This document shows positions 17,635-24,990 of a stretch of DNA of 35,884 nucleotides, in pieces. Under the pieces are notes generated by a model, which was given only the letters and a program-made list of their open reading frames with translations, searched no databases and was not told the origin of the DNA. The stretch is from UBA724 sp049596815 (GTDB lineage Bacteria > Bacteroidota > Bacteroidia > Flavobacteriales > Flavobacteriaceae), in contig JBMYLY010000008.1 of the NCBI GenBank assembly GCA_049596815.1, positions 1 through 35,884 on the forward strand. Reading direction: 5' to 3'. Both the position numbers and the translations under genes were made by a program. How positions within the stretch are numbered: position 1 is the first letter of the stretch; each line of letters begins with the position of its first letter.

Positions 17635-18083
17635 TCTCTGTTTTTACTATCAACAACAATGGTCACCGGCCCATCGTTGGTCAATGTTACTTTCATCATC
17701 GCACCAAATACTCCAGTGGCTACCGACTTACCAATCAAGTCCTCAGCTTGTTTGACAAAAGCTTCGTACAAAGGTACGGCGATTTGGTGTTTGGCAGCTT
17801 GGATATAGGATGGGCGGTTCCCTTTTTTGGTCTGGGCGTGTAGGGTAAACTGGCTTACCACCAACATGTTTCCACCTACGTCCTGCAAGGAATGATTCAT
17901 GACCCCTTTTGGGTCATCAAAGATCCGCATTTGTACCACTTTGTTTACCAACCACTCCACGTCTTCCATGGTATCGTCGTGAGTAATCCCCAACAGCACC
18001 AACAGTCCTTTTTCAATACTGCTAACGATAGCACTGTCTACAGAAACTGCTGCTTTTTCAACGCGCTGAATGACTACTCTCAT
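17631..18083 (-). CDS. dtd: D-aminoacyl-tRNA deacylase
   Basis: It removes D-amino acids, classically D-Tyr, from mischarged tRNA. The N-terminus MRVVIQRVEKAAVSV and the two motifs that form the active site, SQFTL near residue 78 and GPVT (with the Gly-Pro pair) near residue 139, are all present. Length 150 aa is typical. It overlaps rsgA by 4 nt and the MazG gene by 4 nt. Its location in an operon for Phe/Tyr synthesis may or may not be meaningful. Confidence 0.96.
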   Translation of the reverse strand: MRVVIQRVEKAAVSVDSAIVSSIEKGLLVLLGITHDDTMEDVEWLVNKVVQMRIFDDPKGVMNHSLQDVGGNMLVVSQFTLHAQTKKGNRPSYIQAAKHQIAVPLYEAFVKQAEDLIGKSVATGVFGAMMKVTLTNDGPVTIVVDSKNRE

Positions 18084-19039
18084 AACATAAAGTCTTGTTT
18101 TCCTGACGGAAAATCGGTTCGAAAGTGAGTCGCATCTCCCTCAAGCATCTGCAGGTAACTTTTATATCGAGAAGGGGCAATTTCACCAGAATCAAGCGCC
18201 GCTTTGACCGCACATTTGGGTTCATCTACATGAAGGCAATTGTTGAATTTGCATTGGTCTTTGAGTGCAAAAAACTCGCGAAAATAATCGCCCAGTTCTT
18301 CACGTTTAAAATCTACCATTCCAAAACCACGTATGCCGGGGGTATCAATGATTTTGGCGCCAAAATCAAGTGCGTGCATTTCGGCAAAAGTTGTGGTATG
18401 TTGTCCCTGTTGGTGTTGTTCGGATATTTCAGCGGTTTTTAACTTCAAACCTGGTGCCAACGCATTGACCAAAGTAGACTTTCCTACGCCACTATGGCCT
18501 GAAAGCATACACACTTTATCTGTCATCAGCGCACGAACCGCATCGACTTGGTTGCCATAAAGCGCAGAGATTTCCAAACACTGGTATCCGATTTGTTGGT
18601 ATACAGATTGCATTGCGCGCAGCTCATTGAGTTCGGTATCGGAATAAGTGTCCTCTTTGTTAAAAAGCAAGACCACATCCACTTCAAAAGCTTCGGCAGT
18701 TGCCAAAAACCGATCGATAAAAGCGGGATAGGTAACAGGGTTGTTAAGGGTGACCATCAAAAAAGCCACATCCACATTGGCAGCCAAAATGTGAATTTGC
18801 TTGGATAGGTTTACAGACTTGCGAACGATGTAATTCTTGCGGGGAAATATTTCGGTGATCAGACCTTCTGTCTCGTCTTTTTCAACAGCAATTCGCACCC
18901 GATCGCCCACAGCAACCGGATTGGTACTTGTGATGGACTGGGTGCGAAATATACCTTTGATACGGCACAAAAACGAACTGCCGTCGTCAGTGATGACAGT
19001 ATACCAACTTCCGGTAGACTTATAAACCGTTCCCTCCAT
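18080..19039 (-). CDS. rsgA: Ribosome small subunit GTPase RsgA
   Basis: A circularly permuted GTPase that checks 30S maturation. The motif order shows the permutation: G4 NKED (127-130) comes before G1 GHSGVGKS (181-188) and G3 DTPG (232-235). An OB fold occupies roughly residues 1-70 and a C-terminal zinc site uses C263, C268, H270 and C276. Length 319 aa. It starts 36 nt after the DAHP synthase stop with no promoter or terminator visible between them, so it is probably on the same transcript. Confidence 0.96.
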   Translation of the reverse strand: MEGTVYKSTGSWYTVITDDGSSFLCRIKGIFRTQSITSTNPVAVGDRVRIAVEKDETEGLITEIFPRKNYIVRKSVNLSKQIHILAANVDVAFLMVTLNNPVTYPAFIDRFLATAEAFEVDVVLLFNKEDTYSDTELNELRAMQSVYQQIGYQCLEISALYGNQVDAVRALMTDKVCMLSGHSGVGKSTLVNALAPGLKLKTAEISEQHQQGQHTTTFAEMHALDFGAKIIDTPGIRGFGMVDFKREELGDYFREFFALKDQCKFNNCLHVDEPKCAVKAALDSGEIAPSRYKSYLQMLEGDATHFRTDFPSGKQDFML

Positions 19040-19075
19040 TGCTTACAAGGTAACGCTTTTTACCATCATACCCGA

Positions 19076-20158
19076 TTAGTTATTGATCACTTGCTTTTGG
19101 TGATTGATCGATTCTTGGTGGATTGCCTTAAACATGCGCAAGATGAATTCCTCGCTTAATCCGTGGCCTTCACCTTCCAAAATCATCTTACCCAAAATTT
19201 CATTCCAACGCTTGGACTGCAACACGGCCACATTGTGGTCTTTTTTGAGTTGCCCAATGCCAACTGACACTTTCATACGCTTGCCCAAAGCCTCCAAAAT
19301 ACTGTGGTCTATCACATCTATTTGCGCTCTTAGGGTTTCAAGTTTACTGGTGTAATCAGCCGTGTTATCAGTGGTTTTACGGATCTGCAGGTCTTTCATC
19401 ATCTGAACCAAAGTATCGGGTGTAATTTGCTGAGCCGCATCACTCCATGCGTTGTCTGGGTCGCGGTGGGTCTCGATCATCAAACCATCAAAGTTCAGAT
19501 CCAAAGCCGTCTGCGACACATCTTGCAGCGTATCGCGACGTCCACAGATATGTGAGGGGTCACAAATCAGCGGCAAATCCGGGAAACGATTCTGTAGTTC
19601 AATGGCCAACTGCCACTCAGGATTGTTTCGGTACTTGGTTTTTTCATATGTAGAAAATCCTCTGTGAATCACACCCAATTTTTTGATATTGGCTGTGTAT
19701 AGTCTCTCAATACCTCCCAACCACAAAGCCAAATCGGGGTTGACGGGATTTTTTACCAAGACGATTTTGTCTGTTCCTTCAAGCGCATCAGCGATTTCTT
19801 GTACGATAAAAGGGCTTACCGTAGAGCGTGCCCCAATCCACAAAATATCGATATCGTGCTCCAAGGCAAGTTGCACATGGGCGCGGTTGGCTACCTCTGT
19901 AGCGGTCAACATACCTGTTTCTTCTTTGACACGTTGCAGCCATTTGAGCCCGATCGCTCCTACCCCTTCAAAATTGCCAGGACGGGTGCGTGGCTTCCAA
20001 ATTCCTGCGCGGTAAGCGGTTACATCTGTGTCTTTGAGCTGATGGGCAATGTCCATCACCTGTTCTTCAGTCTCGGCACTACAAGGTCCTGCAATGACCA
20101 GTGGGTGGTCGAGTCCAAAATCGTGGAGCCATTGGCTCATTTCCTTATTGTTTTCCAT
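19076..20158 (-). CDS. Fused DAHP synthase - chorismate mutase
   Basis: Two enzymes of aromatic synthesis in one chain. Residues 1 to about 255 form a KDO8P-like (type I-beta) DAHP synthase with GPCS at 24-27, KPRTRP at 55-60, DPSH at 200-203 and ETH at 229-231. Residues from about 268 to 352 form an AroQ-type helical chorismate mutase, starting LETLRAQIDVIDHSILEALG. The first step and the branch-point step are thus joined; such fusions use the mutase domain as a feedback sensor in some bacteria. The start overlaps the tyrA stop by 14 nt. I leave the symbol blank because aroA, aroF and aroG have all been used. Confidence 0.95.
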   Translation of the reverse strand: MENNKEMSQWLHDFGLDHPLVIAGPCSAETEEQVMDIAHQLKDTDVTAYRAGIWKPRTRPGNFEGVGAIGLKWLQRVKEETGMLTATEVANRAHVQLALEHDIDILWIGARSTVSPFIVQEIADALEGTDKIVLVKNPVNPDLALWLGGIERLYTANIKKLGVIHRGFSTYEKTKYRNNPEWQLAIELQNRFPDLPLICDPSHICGRRDTLQDVSQTALDLNFDGLMIETHRDPDNAWSDAAQQITPDTLVQMMKDLQIRKTTDNTADYTSKLETLRAQIDVIDHSILEALGKRMKVSVGIGQLKKDHNVAVLQSKRWNEILGKMILEGEGHGLSEEFILRMFKAIHQESINHQKQVINN

Positions 20159-21026
20159 TTTGCATGTGGTGTTTATCCGGTTTTAAAATATGTTTTATGT
20201 TATTGATTTCTTTCATTTGTTGCGCCATTTCCTCGAAAGCATCAGTCTGCATAAGCGTTTTAAATGCATTGAGGTTGGCAATATACTCTTCCAATGTCTC
20301 CAAAACGTTGTGCTTGTTTTGTTTAAAAATTGGCACCCACATTTCAGGTGAACTTTTGGCCAAACGCACTGTCGAAGAGAATCCACTGCCGGCCATATCG
20401 AAAATGTTCCGGTCGTTTTGTTCTTTTTCCATTACCGTTTTTCCCAGCATAAAAGAAGTGATGTGCGACAAATGCGACACATAGGCAATATGGCGGTCAT
20501 GGGCCACAGGGTCTATCTGACGGATTAGCATTCCTAAGTCCGAAAAAAGTTGCTGCGCTTTGGACAACAAATCGGGGCGGGTTTTTTCTGCCTCACACAA
20601 CATATTGACCTTGCCTTCGTACAAACGAGACACTGCCGCATCGGGCCCGGAAAACTCGGTGCCAGCGATGGGGTGACAGGCTAAGAACTGATTGCGTTTT
20701 GGGTGATTGGCCACAGAGGCGCATATGGCCGCTTTGGTCGATCCCATATCGAAAACCAAGGTTTCAGGACCGATATGGTTTAAAATTTTGGGTAGCAAAG
20801 AGGCGGTCGCTTCCACAGGGATGGCCACAGCCACCATATCCATTTCGGATAGGGTTACCATTTCGGCCTTATGGTCAATAAGCCCTAGTGCCTCTGCACG
20901 ATCCAAGGTGCTTTGCTTGCGGCTCAATCCGTAGACCTCCACATCGTTGTAAAGATTTTTTACATCGAGTGCCAAGGAGCCATTCATCAGGCCCACACCT
21001 ACCAGTCCGAGTTTTAAGCTTTCCAT
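20145..21026 (-). CDS. tyrA: Prephenate dehydrogenase
   Basis: It oxidises prephenate to 4-hydroxyphenylpyruvate on the way to tyrosine. The NAD loop GVGLMNGS is at 10-17 and the catalytic region reads CHPIAGTEFSGPDAA near residue 140, with the substrate-stabilising HP(I/M)AG motif intact. Length 293 aa; no chorismate mutase or C-terminal ACT domain is attached, so feedback may be exerted elsewhere. Overlaps of about 13-14 nt link it to the aminotransferase and the DAHP synthase genes. Confidence 0.94.
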   Translation of the reverse strand: MESLKLGLVGVGLMNGSLALDVKNLYNDVEVYGLSRKQSTLDRAEALGLIDHKAEMVTLSEMDMVAVAIPVEATASLLPKILNHIGPETLVFDMGSTKAAICASVANHPKRNQFLACHPIAGTEFSGPDAAVSRLYEGKVNMLCEAEKTRPDLLSKAQQLFSDLGMLIRQIDPVAHDRHIAYVSHLSHITSFMLGKTVMEKEQNDRNIFDMAGSGFSSTVRLAKSSPEMWVPIFKQNKHNVLETLEEYIANLNAFKTLMQTDAFEEMAQQMKEINNIKHILKPDKHHMQNGKQ

Positions 21027-22162
21027 CTGCTGATTGCTTCTTCAATTTGTTCTACAGACACACACAAAGAGAACCGAATGTAGCCTGCGCCTGCAGGGCC
21101 AAAAATTGTTCCCGGTGTGATAAATACATGCTGTTGATGTAACACCTTATCGATAAACGTTTCGCTGTCATGACTGCCGTCGGGTAGTTTGGCCCAAACA
21201 AACATACCAGCCGTTTGGCGGTCAAAGCTGCATCCCAAAAGGGTTGCCAATTCCCATACGCACTCACGGCGTTTATGGTAGGTGGCATTGATGCCATCAA
21301 ACCAGGACTGGGGTTGCTGCAAAGCAGCAATAGCTCCCTGTTGCAGTCCGTAAAACATGCCTGAGTCCATATTGCTTTTGACCTTTAAGACATGGGCAAT
21401 ATTCTCAACCGATCCGCTGAGCATGCCCACGCGCCATCCCGCCATATTAAAAGCCTTGCTCAAGGAATTTAATTCCATGACATGTGTCATTTGGGGGTCG
21501 GCAGCGAGCAAGCTTTCAGGATTCTCATTCAGCACAAAACTGTATGGGTTGTCGTTGATAACCAAAATGTTGTGGGCTTTGGCAAAAGCCACCAAATCTG
21601 CAAACAGTTCTTTGTTGCCTTTGGCACCCGTAGGCATATGTGGGTAGTTGACCCACATCAGCTTTACCTTGGACAGGTCTTTGGCAGCCAAAGACTTCAA
21701 ATCGGGCAACCAACCGTTTTGGGCATCCAAATCATAGTGTACAGCCTCAGCTTCTACCAAACGAGTCACCGAGCTGTAAGTCGGATAGCCCGGGTTTGGA
21801 ATCAGCACCTGATCGCCGGGGTTCAAAAAAGCCATGGAGATGTGCATGATGCCTTCTTTGGAACCCATCAGTGGTAAAATCTGATTTTCAGGATTGAGTC
21901 CTAAGCCGTATTGTTTTTGGTAAAAATCAGCCATGGCCTGACGCAATTCTGGCAAACCCTGATAGCTTTGGTATTTGTGAGCGCCTGGGTGGGCAAGCCC
22001 TTCTTGCAAAGCCTCTACAACCGCTTGGGGCGGTGCCAAATCTGGACTGCCAATACCCATATTGATAATCGGATGTCCTTGGGCTGCCAAGCCGCGCACT
22101 TCTCTCAATTTTTTGGAGAAGTAATATTCCGAAACAGAAGCGATACGTCGTGCGGTTTGCAT
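21014..22162 (-). CDS. PLP-dependent aminotransferase class I/II
   Basis: A fold-type I aminotransferase, 382 aa, with the PLP lysine K236 in SLSKAFNMAGWR and the N-terminal GIGSPDLAPP stretch near residue 36. It starts 1 nt after the pheA stop and sits between pheA and tyrA, so the likely task is amination of phenylpyruvate and/or 4-hydroxyphenylpyruvate, or possibly of prephenate. Sequence alone does not separate these from aspartate or LL-DAP specificity, so I give no symbol. Confidence 0.9.
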   Translation of the reverse strand: MQTARRIASVSEYYFSKKLREVRGLAAQGHPIINMGIGSPDLAPPQAVVEALQEGLAHPGAHKYQSYQGLPELRQAMADFYQKQYGLGLNPENQILPLMGSKEGIMHISMAFLNPGDQVLIPNPGYPTYSSVTRLVEAEAVHYDLDAQNGWLPDLKSLAAKDLSKVKLMWVNYPHMPTGAKGNKELFADLVAFAKAHNILVINDNPYSFVLNENPESLLAADPQMTHVMELNSLSKAFNMAGWRVGMLSGSVENIAHVLKVKSNMDSGMFYGLQQGAIAALQQPQSWFDGINATYHKRRECVWELATLLGCSFDRQTAGMFVWAKLPDGSHDSETFIDKVLHQQHVFITPGTIFGPAGAGYIRFSLCVSVEQIEEAISRWKA

Positions 22163-22163
22163 C

Positions 22164-22988
22164 TTAGCTGAGTTTGTTTGTGTAGGTTCCCAATACTTTA
22201 AAAGATTCGGTCATGATGGCCATCACCTGAAGCGCCTTTTCGTAGTGTGTATAGTCCTCAAAAGTGATATCCACAAAGAAGGAATATTTCCACGGCGTAT
22301 CTATTACCGGCATGGACTGTATTTTGGTCAGGTTGAGTTTGCAGTCACTCAACACATTGAGCACGGTAGCCAAACTGCCTCGCTTGTGGTCGAGTAAAAA
22401 CTTGAGAGAGGCTTTGTTGTTTTGGCGATTTTCTGCCGGATGGTGCTTTTGCACGACCACAAAACGCGTGGCGTTGTTGGCGATGCTGTGAATGTTGGGT
22501 GCTAGAATGTCTAATTCGTAGAGTTGTGCGGCTGTTTTGGAAGCAATGGCCCCCAGACCTGCTGTTTGTTGTTGGCTGATGCGCTGAGCCACCTCGGCAG
22601 TATCGGCATCCTCTATGAGTTTGATATGAGGTTGGGTGGCGAAAAAATCCTTACACTGTAAAAGCGCCATAGGGTGCGAAGCCACTTCTTTGAGGTTTGC
22701 CAAGCTTGTGCCAGGCAAGGCCATGAGCTGGTGCTCTATGCGGATATAGGCTTCTGCTACGATGTGCAAATCATAACGGTCAATAAGGGCATAGTTGGGA
22801 ATGATGGAACCCGCAATGGAGTTTTCCAAAGCCATCACAGCCACATCAGCCGCCCCCGAAACCACCTGATCGACCAAAGCATCGAATGACAAACATTCGG
22901 CCAAAGCGATGTCGGCCCCAAACAATTGGGTGGCTACCTCATGATGGTAGGAACCTTGTATTCCCTGTATGGCAATCTTCTGTTGCAT
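22164..22988 (-). CDS. pheA: Prephenate dehydratase
   Basis: It converts prephenate to phenylpyruvate, the last specific step before phenylalanine. The catalytic domain covers about residues 1-180, including GIQGSYHHEVA (9-19) and the TRF motif at 174-176. An ACT domain follows (about 195-274). In that domain the Phe-binding ESRP motif of well-studied enzymes is QSMP (224-227), so feedback inhibition may differ. At 274 aa it has no fused chorismate mutase. The ATG is only 3 nt downstream of the U tract of an intrinsic terminator, and the gene heads an operon under apparent attenuation control. Confidence 0.95.
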   Translation of the reverse strand: MQQKIAIQGIQGSYHHEVATQLFGADIALAECLSFDALVDQVVSGAADVAVMALENSIAGSIIPNYALIDRYDLHIVAEAYIRIEHQLMALPGTSLANLKEVASHPMALLQCKDFFATQPHIKLIEDADTAEVAQRISQQQTAGLGAIASKTAAQLYELDILAPNIHSIANNATRFVVVQKHHPAENRQNNKASLKFLLDHKRGSLATVLNVLSDCKLNLTKIQSMPVIDTPWKYSFFVDITFEDYTHYEKALQVMAIMTESFKVLGTYTNKLS

Positions 22989-22991
22989 ATC

Positions 22992-23025
22992 AAAAAAAAA
23001 GTCCTGAAGTTGTTTTCAGGACTTT
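22992..23025 (-). terminator. Attenuator terminator before pheA
   Basis: On the minus strand an 11-bp perfect stem (23025-23015 with 23008-22998) closes a 6-nt loop and runs into nine uridines ending at 22992. This is a textbook intrinsic terminator, yet it lies between the promoter and pheA, so it must be conditional. Its 5' arm also belongs to the antiterminator described below. Confidence 0.92.
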
Positions 23026-23064
23026 GTAATTCGTTTGTGTCATCTTCTATTACATAACGCCCTG
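23017..23064 (-). promoter_or_regulatory. Antiterminator helix of the pheA leader
   Basis: The segment 23064-23049 (CAGGGCGTTATGTAAT) can pair with 23030-23017 (ATTACAAAGTCCTG) through 14 pairs (13 Watson-Crick, one G-U) with two single-base bulges. The 3' arm overlaps the terminator's 5' arm, so the two structures exclude each other. The 5' arm consists of leader codons 18-21 and the stop, so a ribosome finishing the leader would block it while one stalled at the Phe/Tyr codons would not. A small CTCC/GGAG hairpin (23077-23065) precedes it and might act as a pause. Confidence 0.8.
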
Positions 23065-23115
23065 CTCCGTAGTGGAGTAATAAAAAGCGCTGTAAAAGTA
23101 AAATGTGTTGTTCAT
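23050..23115 (-). CDS. Phe/Tyr leader peptide of the pheA operon
   Basis: A 21-codon ORF with ATG start and TAA stop. Residues 5-13 read FYFYSAFYY: three Phe and four Tyr in nine codons (all Phe as TTT; Tyr as TAC, TAC, TAT, TAC). It lies between a strong promoter and a conditional terminator ahead of the genes for both Phe and Tyr synthesis. That is the classic layout of a ribosome-mediated attenuator. The ATG is only 8 nt from the end of the -7 element, so the message has almost no untranslated leader. A longer ORF in another frame here (23134-22934) lacks these features. Confidence 0.88.
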   Translation of the reverse strand: MNNTFYFYSAFYYSTTEQGVM

Positions 23116-23123
23116 AACGTCTG

Positions 23124-23154
23124 CAAATGTACACATGTGTCTCAAATAAACAAA
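23124..23154 (-). promoter_or_regulatory. Promoter of the pheA aromatic operon
   Basis: On the minus strand TTTG (23154-23151), a 19-nt spacer and TACATTTG (23131-23124) match the Bacteroidota -33 and -7 consensus at the ideal spacing. Transcription should begin around 23120-23117, immediately ahead of the leader peptide ATG. Confidence 0.8.
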
Positions 23155-23191
23155 TTTTTTTGGGTTATATTGAAGTCTTTAACATTATGCC

Positions 23192-23536
23192 ATGCAAAAC
23201 CAACCCTTTATAACAAACCTACAACCTCCATACTATGCCGTTATTTTTAGCAGCATCCGCAATGATGTAGACCATAGCGCCTATGACGAAATGAACAACC
23301 GCCTGATGGCATTGGCCCAAAAGCAGCCGGGCTTTTTGGGGGTAGACTCGGTGCGTGACAAATTAGGCATCACAGTTTCCTATTGGAAAAGCCCGTCGGC
23401 TATCAAATCATGGCAAACACAAAGCGACCACCTGTTGGCCAAACGCCAAGCACGAGCGAGTTGGTATAAGACCTACACCATTCGGATTGCACGGGTAGAA
23501 CAAGCCCATGATTTTTCAGCTAAGCAATTGCCATAG
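23192..23536 (+). CDS. Antibiotic biosynthesis monooxygenase (ABM)-fold protein
   Basis: A 114-aa protein with a dimeric alpha/beta-barrel (ABM) signature: YYAVIFSSIRND near the start, the QPGFLGVDSVRD turn (about 44-55), and GITVSYWKSPSAIKSWQTQSDH (about 59-80). Members include small oxygenases and many proteins of unknown role, so a specific reaction cannot be given. It is divergent from the pheA operon; no clear promoter box was identified for it. Confidence 0.8.
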   Translation: MQNQPFITNLQPPYYAVIFSSIRNDVDHSAYDEMNNRLMALAQKQPGFLGVDSVRDKLGITVSYWKSPSAIKSWQTQSDHLLAKRQARASWYKTYTIRIARVEQAHDFSAKQLP

Positions 23537-23561
23537 GTGCCGTTTTTTTAGAATCAAAGCC

Positions 23562-23569
23562 TATATTTG
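23562..23569 (+). promoter_or_regulatory. -7 element before the glyoxalase-fold gene
   Basis: TATATTTG matches TAnnTTTG exactly and lies 30 nt before the TTG start codon. No TTTG box is found at the expected -33 position, so this is a partial match. Confidence 0.45.
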
Positions 23570-23599
23570 GGTGTTTGCGAAACAAAAACCTTTCTATAA

Positions 23600-23983
23600 T
23601 TGAGATCTTTTACATTTGACCACATAGCCTTGTCTGTTAAAAATGTTGATGAATCCGTTGGGTTCTACCAAAAAGTATTTGAATTTGAGGAAATCAAAAA
23701 CACGGCTTCGAACTCAAAAACCCGATGGCTTTCTATGGGAAAAGGAAAACAATTACATCTCATACCAAGAAAGGACGAAATTAAAACCAACAAAGCTGTT
23801 CATTTCGCCTTGGCTACTACAGACTTCGATTCGTTTCTCTTGCATTTAACTTCTTTAGAAATAGCGTTTTCTGATTGGCTTGACACCCCGGAAAAAAATT
23901 ACATAAGAAACGACGGGGTCCGACAACTATATTTCCAAGATCCAAATGGATATTGGATTGAGATAAACGAAGGTATGGCATGA
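23600..23983 (+). CDS. Glyoxalase/bleomycin-resistance fold (VOC) protein, TTG start
   Basis: A 127-aa protein of the vicinal oxygen chelate superfamily with two beta-alpha-beta-beta-beta repeats: FDHIALSVKNVDESVGFY (6-23) and AVHFALATTDFDSF (66-79), ending YFQDPNGYWIEINEG. Candidate metal ligands are H8, H68 and E121. The start is TTG at 23600-23602: a stop codon directly precedes it and no ATG lies before the fold begins. Substrate unknown; glyoxalase I, fosfomycin-resistance and epimerase families share this fold. Confidence 0.85.
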   Translation: MRSFTFDHIALSVKNVDESVGFYQKVFEFEEIKNTASNSKTRWLSMGKGKQLHLIPRKDEIKTNKAVHFALATTDFDSFLLHLTSLEIAFSDWLDTPEKNYIRNDGVRQLYFQDPNGYWIEINEGMA

Positions 23984-24030
23984 AACAATCATTTGCCAAT
24001 ATGGCTTAAACAATTGCCGCGACTTTGGGC

Positions 24031-24987
24031 CTAAAACACCGCTTTGGCTACCTTATAGATATTGTCTGACTTTCCCATAGAGTAATAGTGCAAAAACGGA
24101 ACCCCAGCTTGTACCAGTTCTTGGCTTTGGGCCACACACCACTCGATACCCACTTGGCGGACGGCAGCGTTGTCTTTGCATTTAATCACTTCTTTGATCA
24201 GCGGTTCAGGCAAATCCACATGAAAACGATGTGGTATCAGGTTGAGTTGCTTGAGGGTTGCTATGGGTTTCAGACCAGGGATGATGGGCGCAGTGATGCC
24301 TGCAGCGCGACATTTTTTGACAAAGTCAAAAAACTTTTGGTTGTCAAAAAACATCTGGGTCACTATATACCCCCCACCCGCTTGGATTTTCTTCTTCAAA
24401 AAATGCATATCACTCTCCAAACTCGGAGCTTCCATGTGCTTTTCGGGATAGCCGGCCACGCCAATACAAAAATCGGTAGCAGCAGAATTCTCCAACCCAT
24501 CGTCCAAATACTGCCCTTGGTTCATGGCCTCTATTTGTTTGACCAAATCGATGGCATAGGCATTGCCTTTGGGTTCGGGCGTAAAATAGGTCTCCGACTT
24601 GACTGCATCGCCGCGAAGTGCCACCACATTGTCGATACCCAAAAAGTGTAGGTCAATCAAAAAGTTTTCGGTGTCCTCTCGATCAAATCCACCACACAAA
24701 ATATGCGGAATCGCATCTACCTTGTATTTGTTTTGGATAGCCGCACAAATACCCACCGTACCCGGACGTTTGCGCACAATGTGCTTCTCCAACAAGCCGT
24801 TGGGCAATTCTTTGTAAGTATATTCCTCTCGGTGATACGTAACATCAATAAACGGAGGATTGAATTCCATCAGAGGGTCAATGTTACTGAAAATCGTCTG
24901 GATGTTTTGGCCTTTCAACGGGGGCAATATCTCAAAAGAAAACTGGGTGTTTCCGTTGGCACGCGCGATGTGTTCGGTTACTTTCAT
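24031..24987 (-). CDS. metF: 5,10-methylenetetrahydrofolate reductase
   Basis: It reduces methylene-THF to methyl-THF, the methyl donor for MetH. The TIM-barrel FAD enzyme begins with the FSFEILPP motif (catalytic-region Glu19), and further marks are CGGFDREDTENFLIDL near residue 98, ALRGD near 118 and GGGYIVTQMFFD near 205. Length 318 aa is normal. It is the last gene of the methionine operon, starting 3 nt after the methionine synthase stop. No convincing intrinsic terminator follows it. Confidence 0.96.
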   Translation of the reverse strand: MKVTEHIARANGNTQFSFEILPPLKGQNIQTIFSNIDPLMEFNPPFIDVTYHREEYTYKELPNGLLEKHIVRKRPGTVGICAAIQNKYKVDAIPHILCGGFDREDTENFLIDLHFLGIDNVVALRGDAVKSETYFTPEPKGNAYAIDLVKQIEAMNQGQYLDDGLENSAATDFCIGVAGYPEKHMEAPSLESDMHFLKKKIQAGGGYIVTQMFFDNQKFFDFVKKCRAAGITAPIIPGLKPIATLKQLNLIPHRFHVDLPEPLIKEVIKCKDNAAVRQVGIEWCVAQSQELVQAGVPFLHYYSMGKSDNIYKVAKAVF

Positions 24988-24990
24988 ATA

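Noticed and set aside
22934..23134. A 66-codon minus-strand ORF covering the pheA leader region
   Set aside because: It lies in a different frame from the 21-codon leader ORF, runs through the terminator into pheA, has no recognisable domain, and its start falls upstream of the predicted transcription start. The short ORF explains the regulatory layout.
23984..24030. Possible terminator after metF or the glyoxalase gene (GCCATATTGGC)
   Set aside because: The stem is only 4 bp and no T run follows on either strand.
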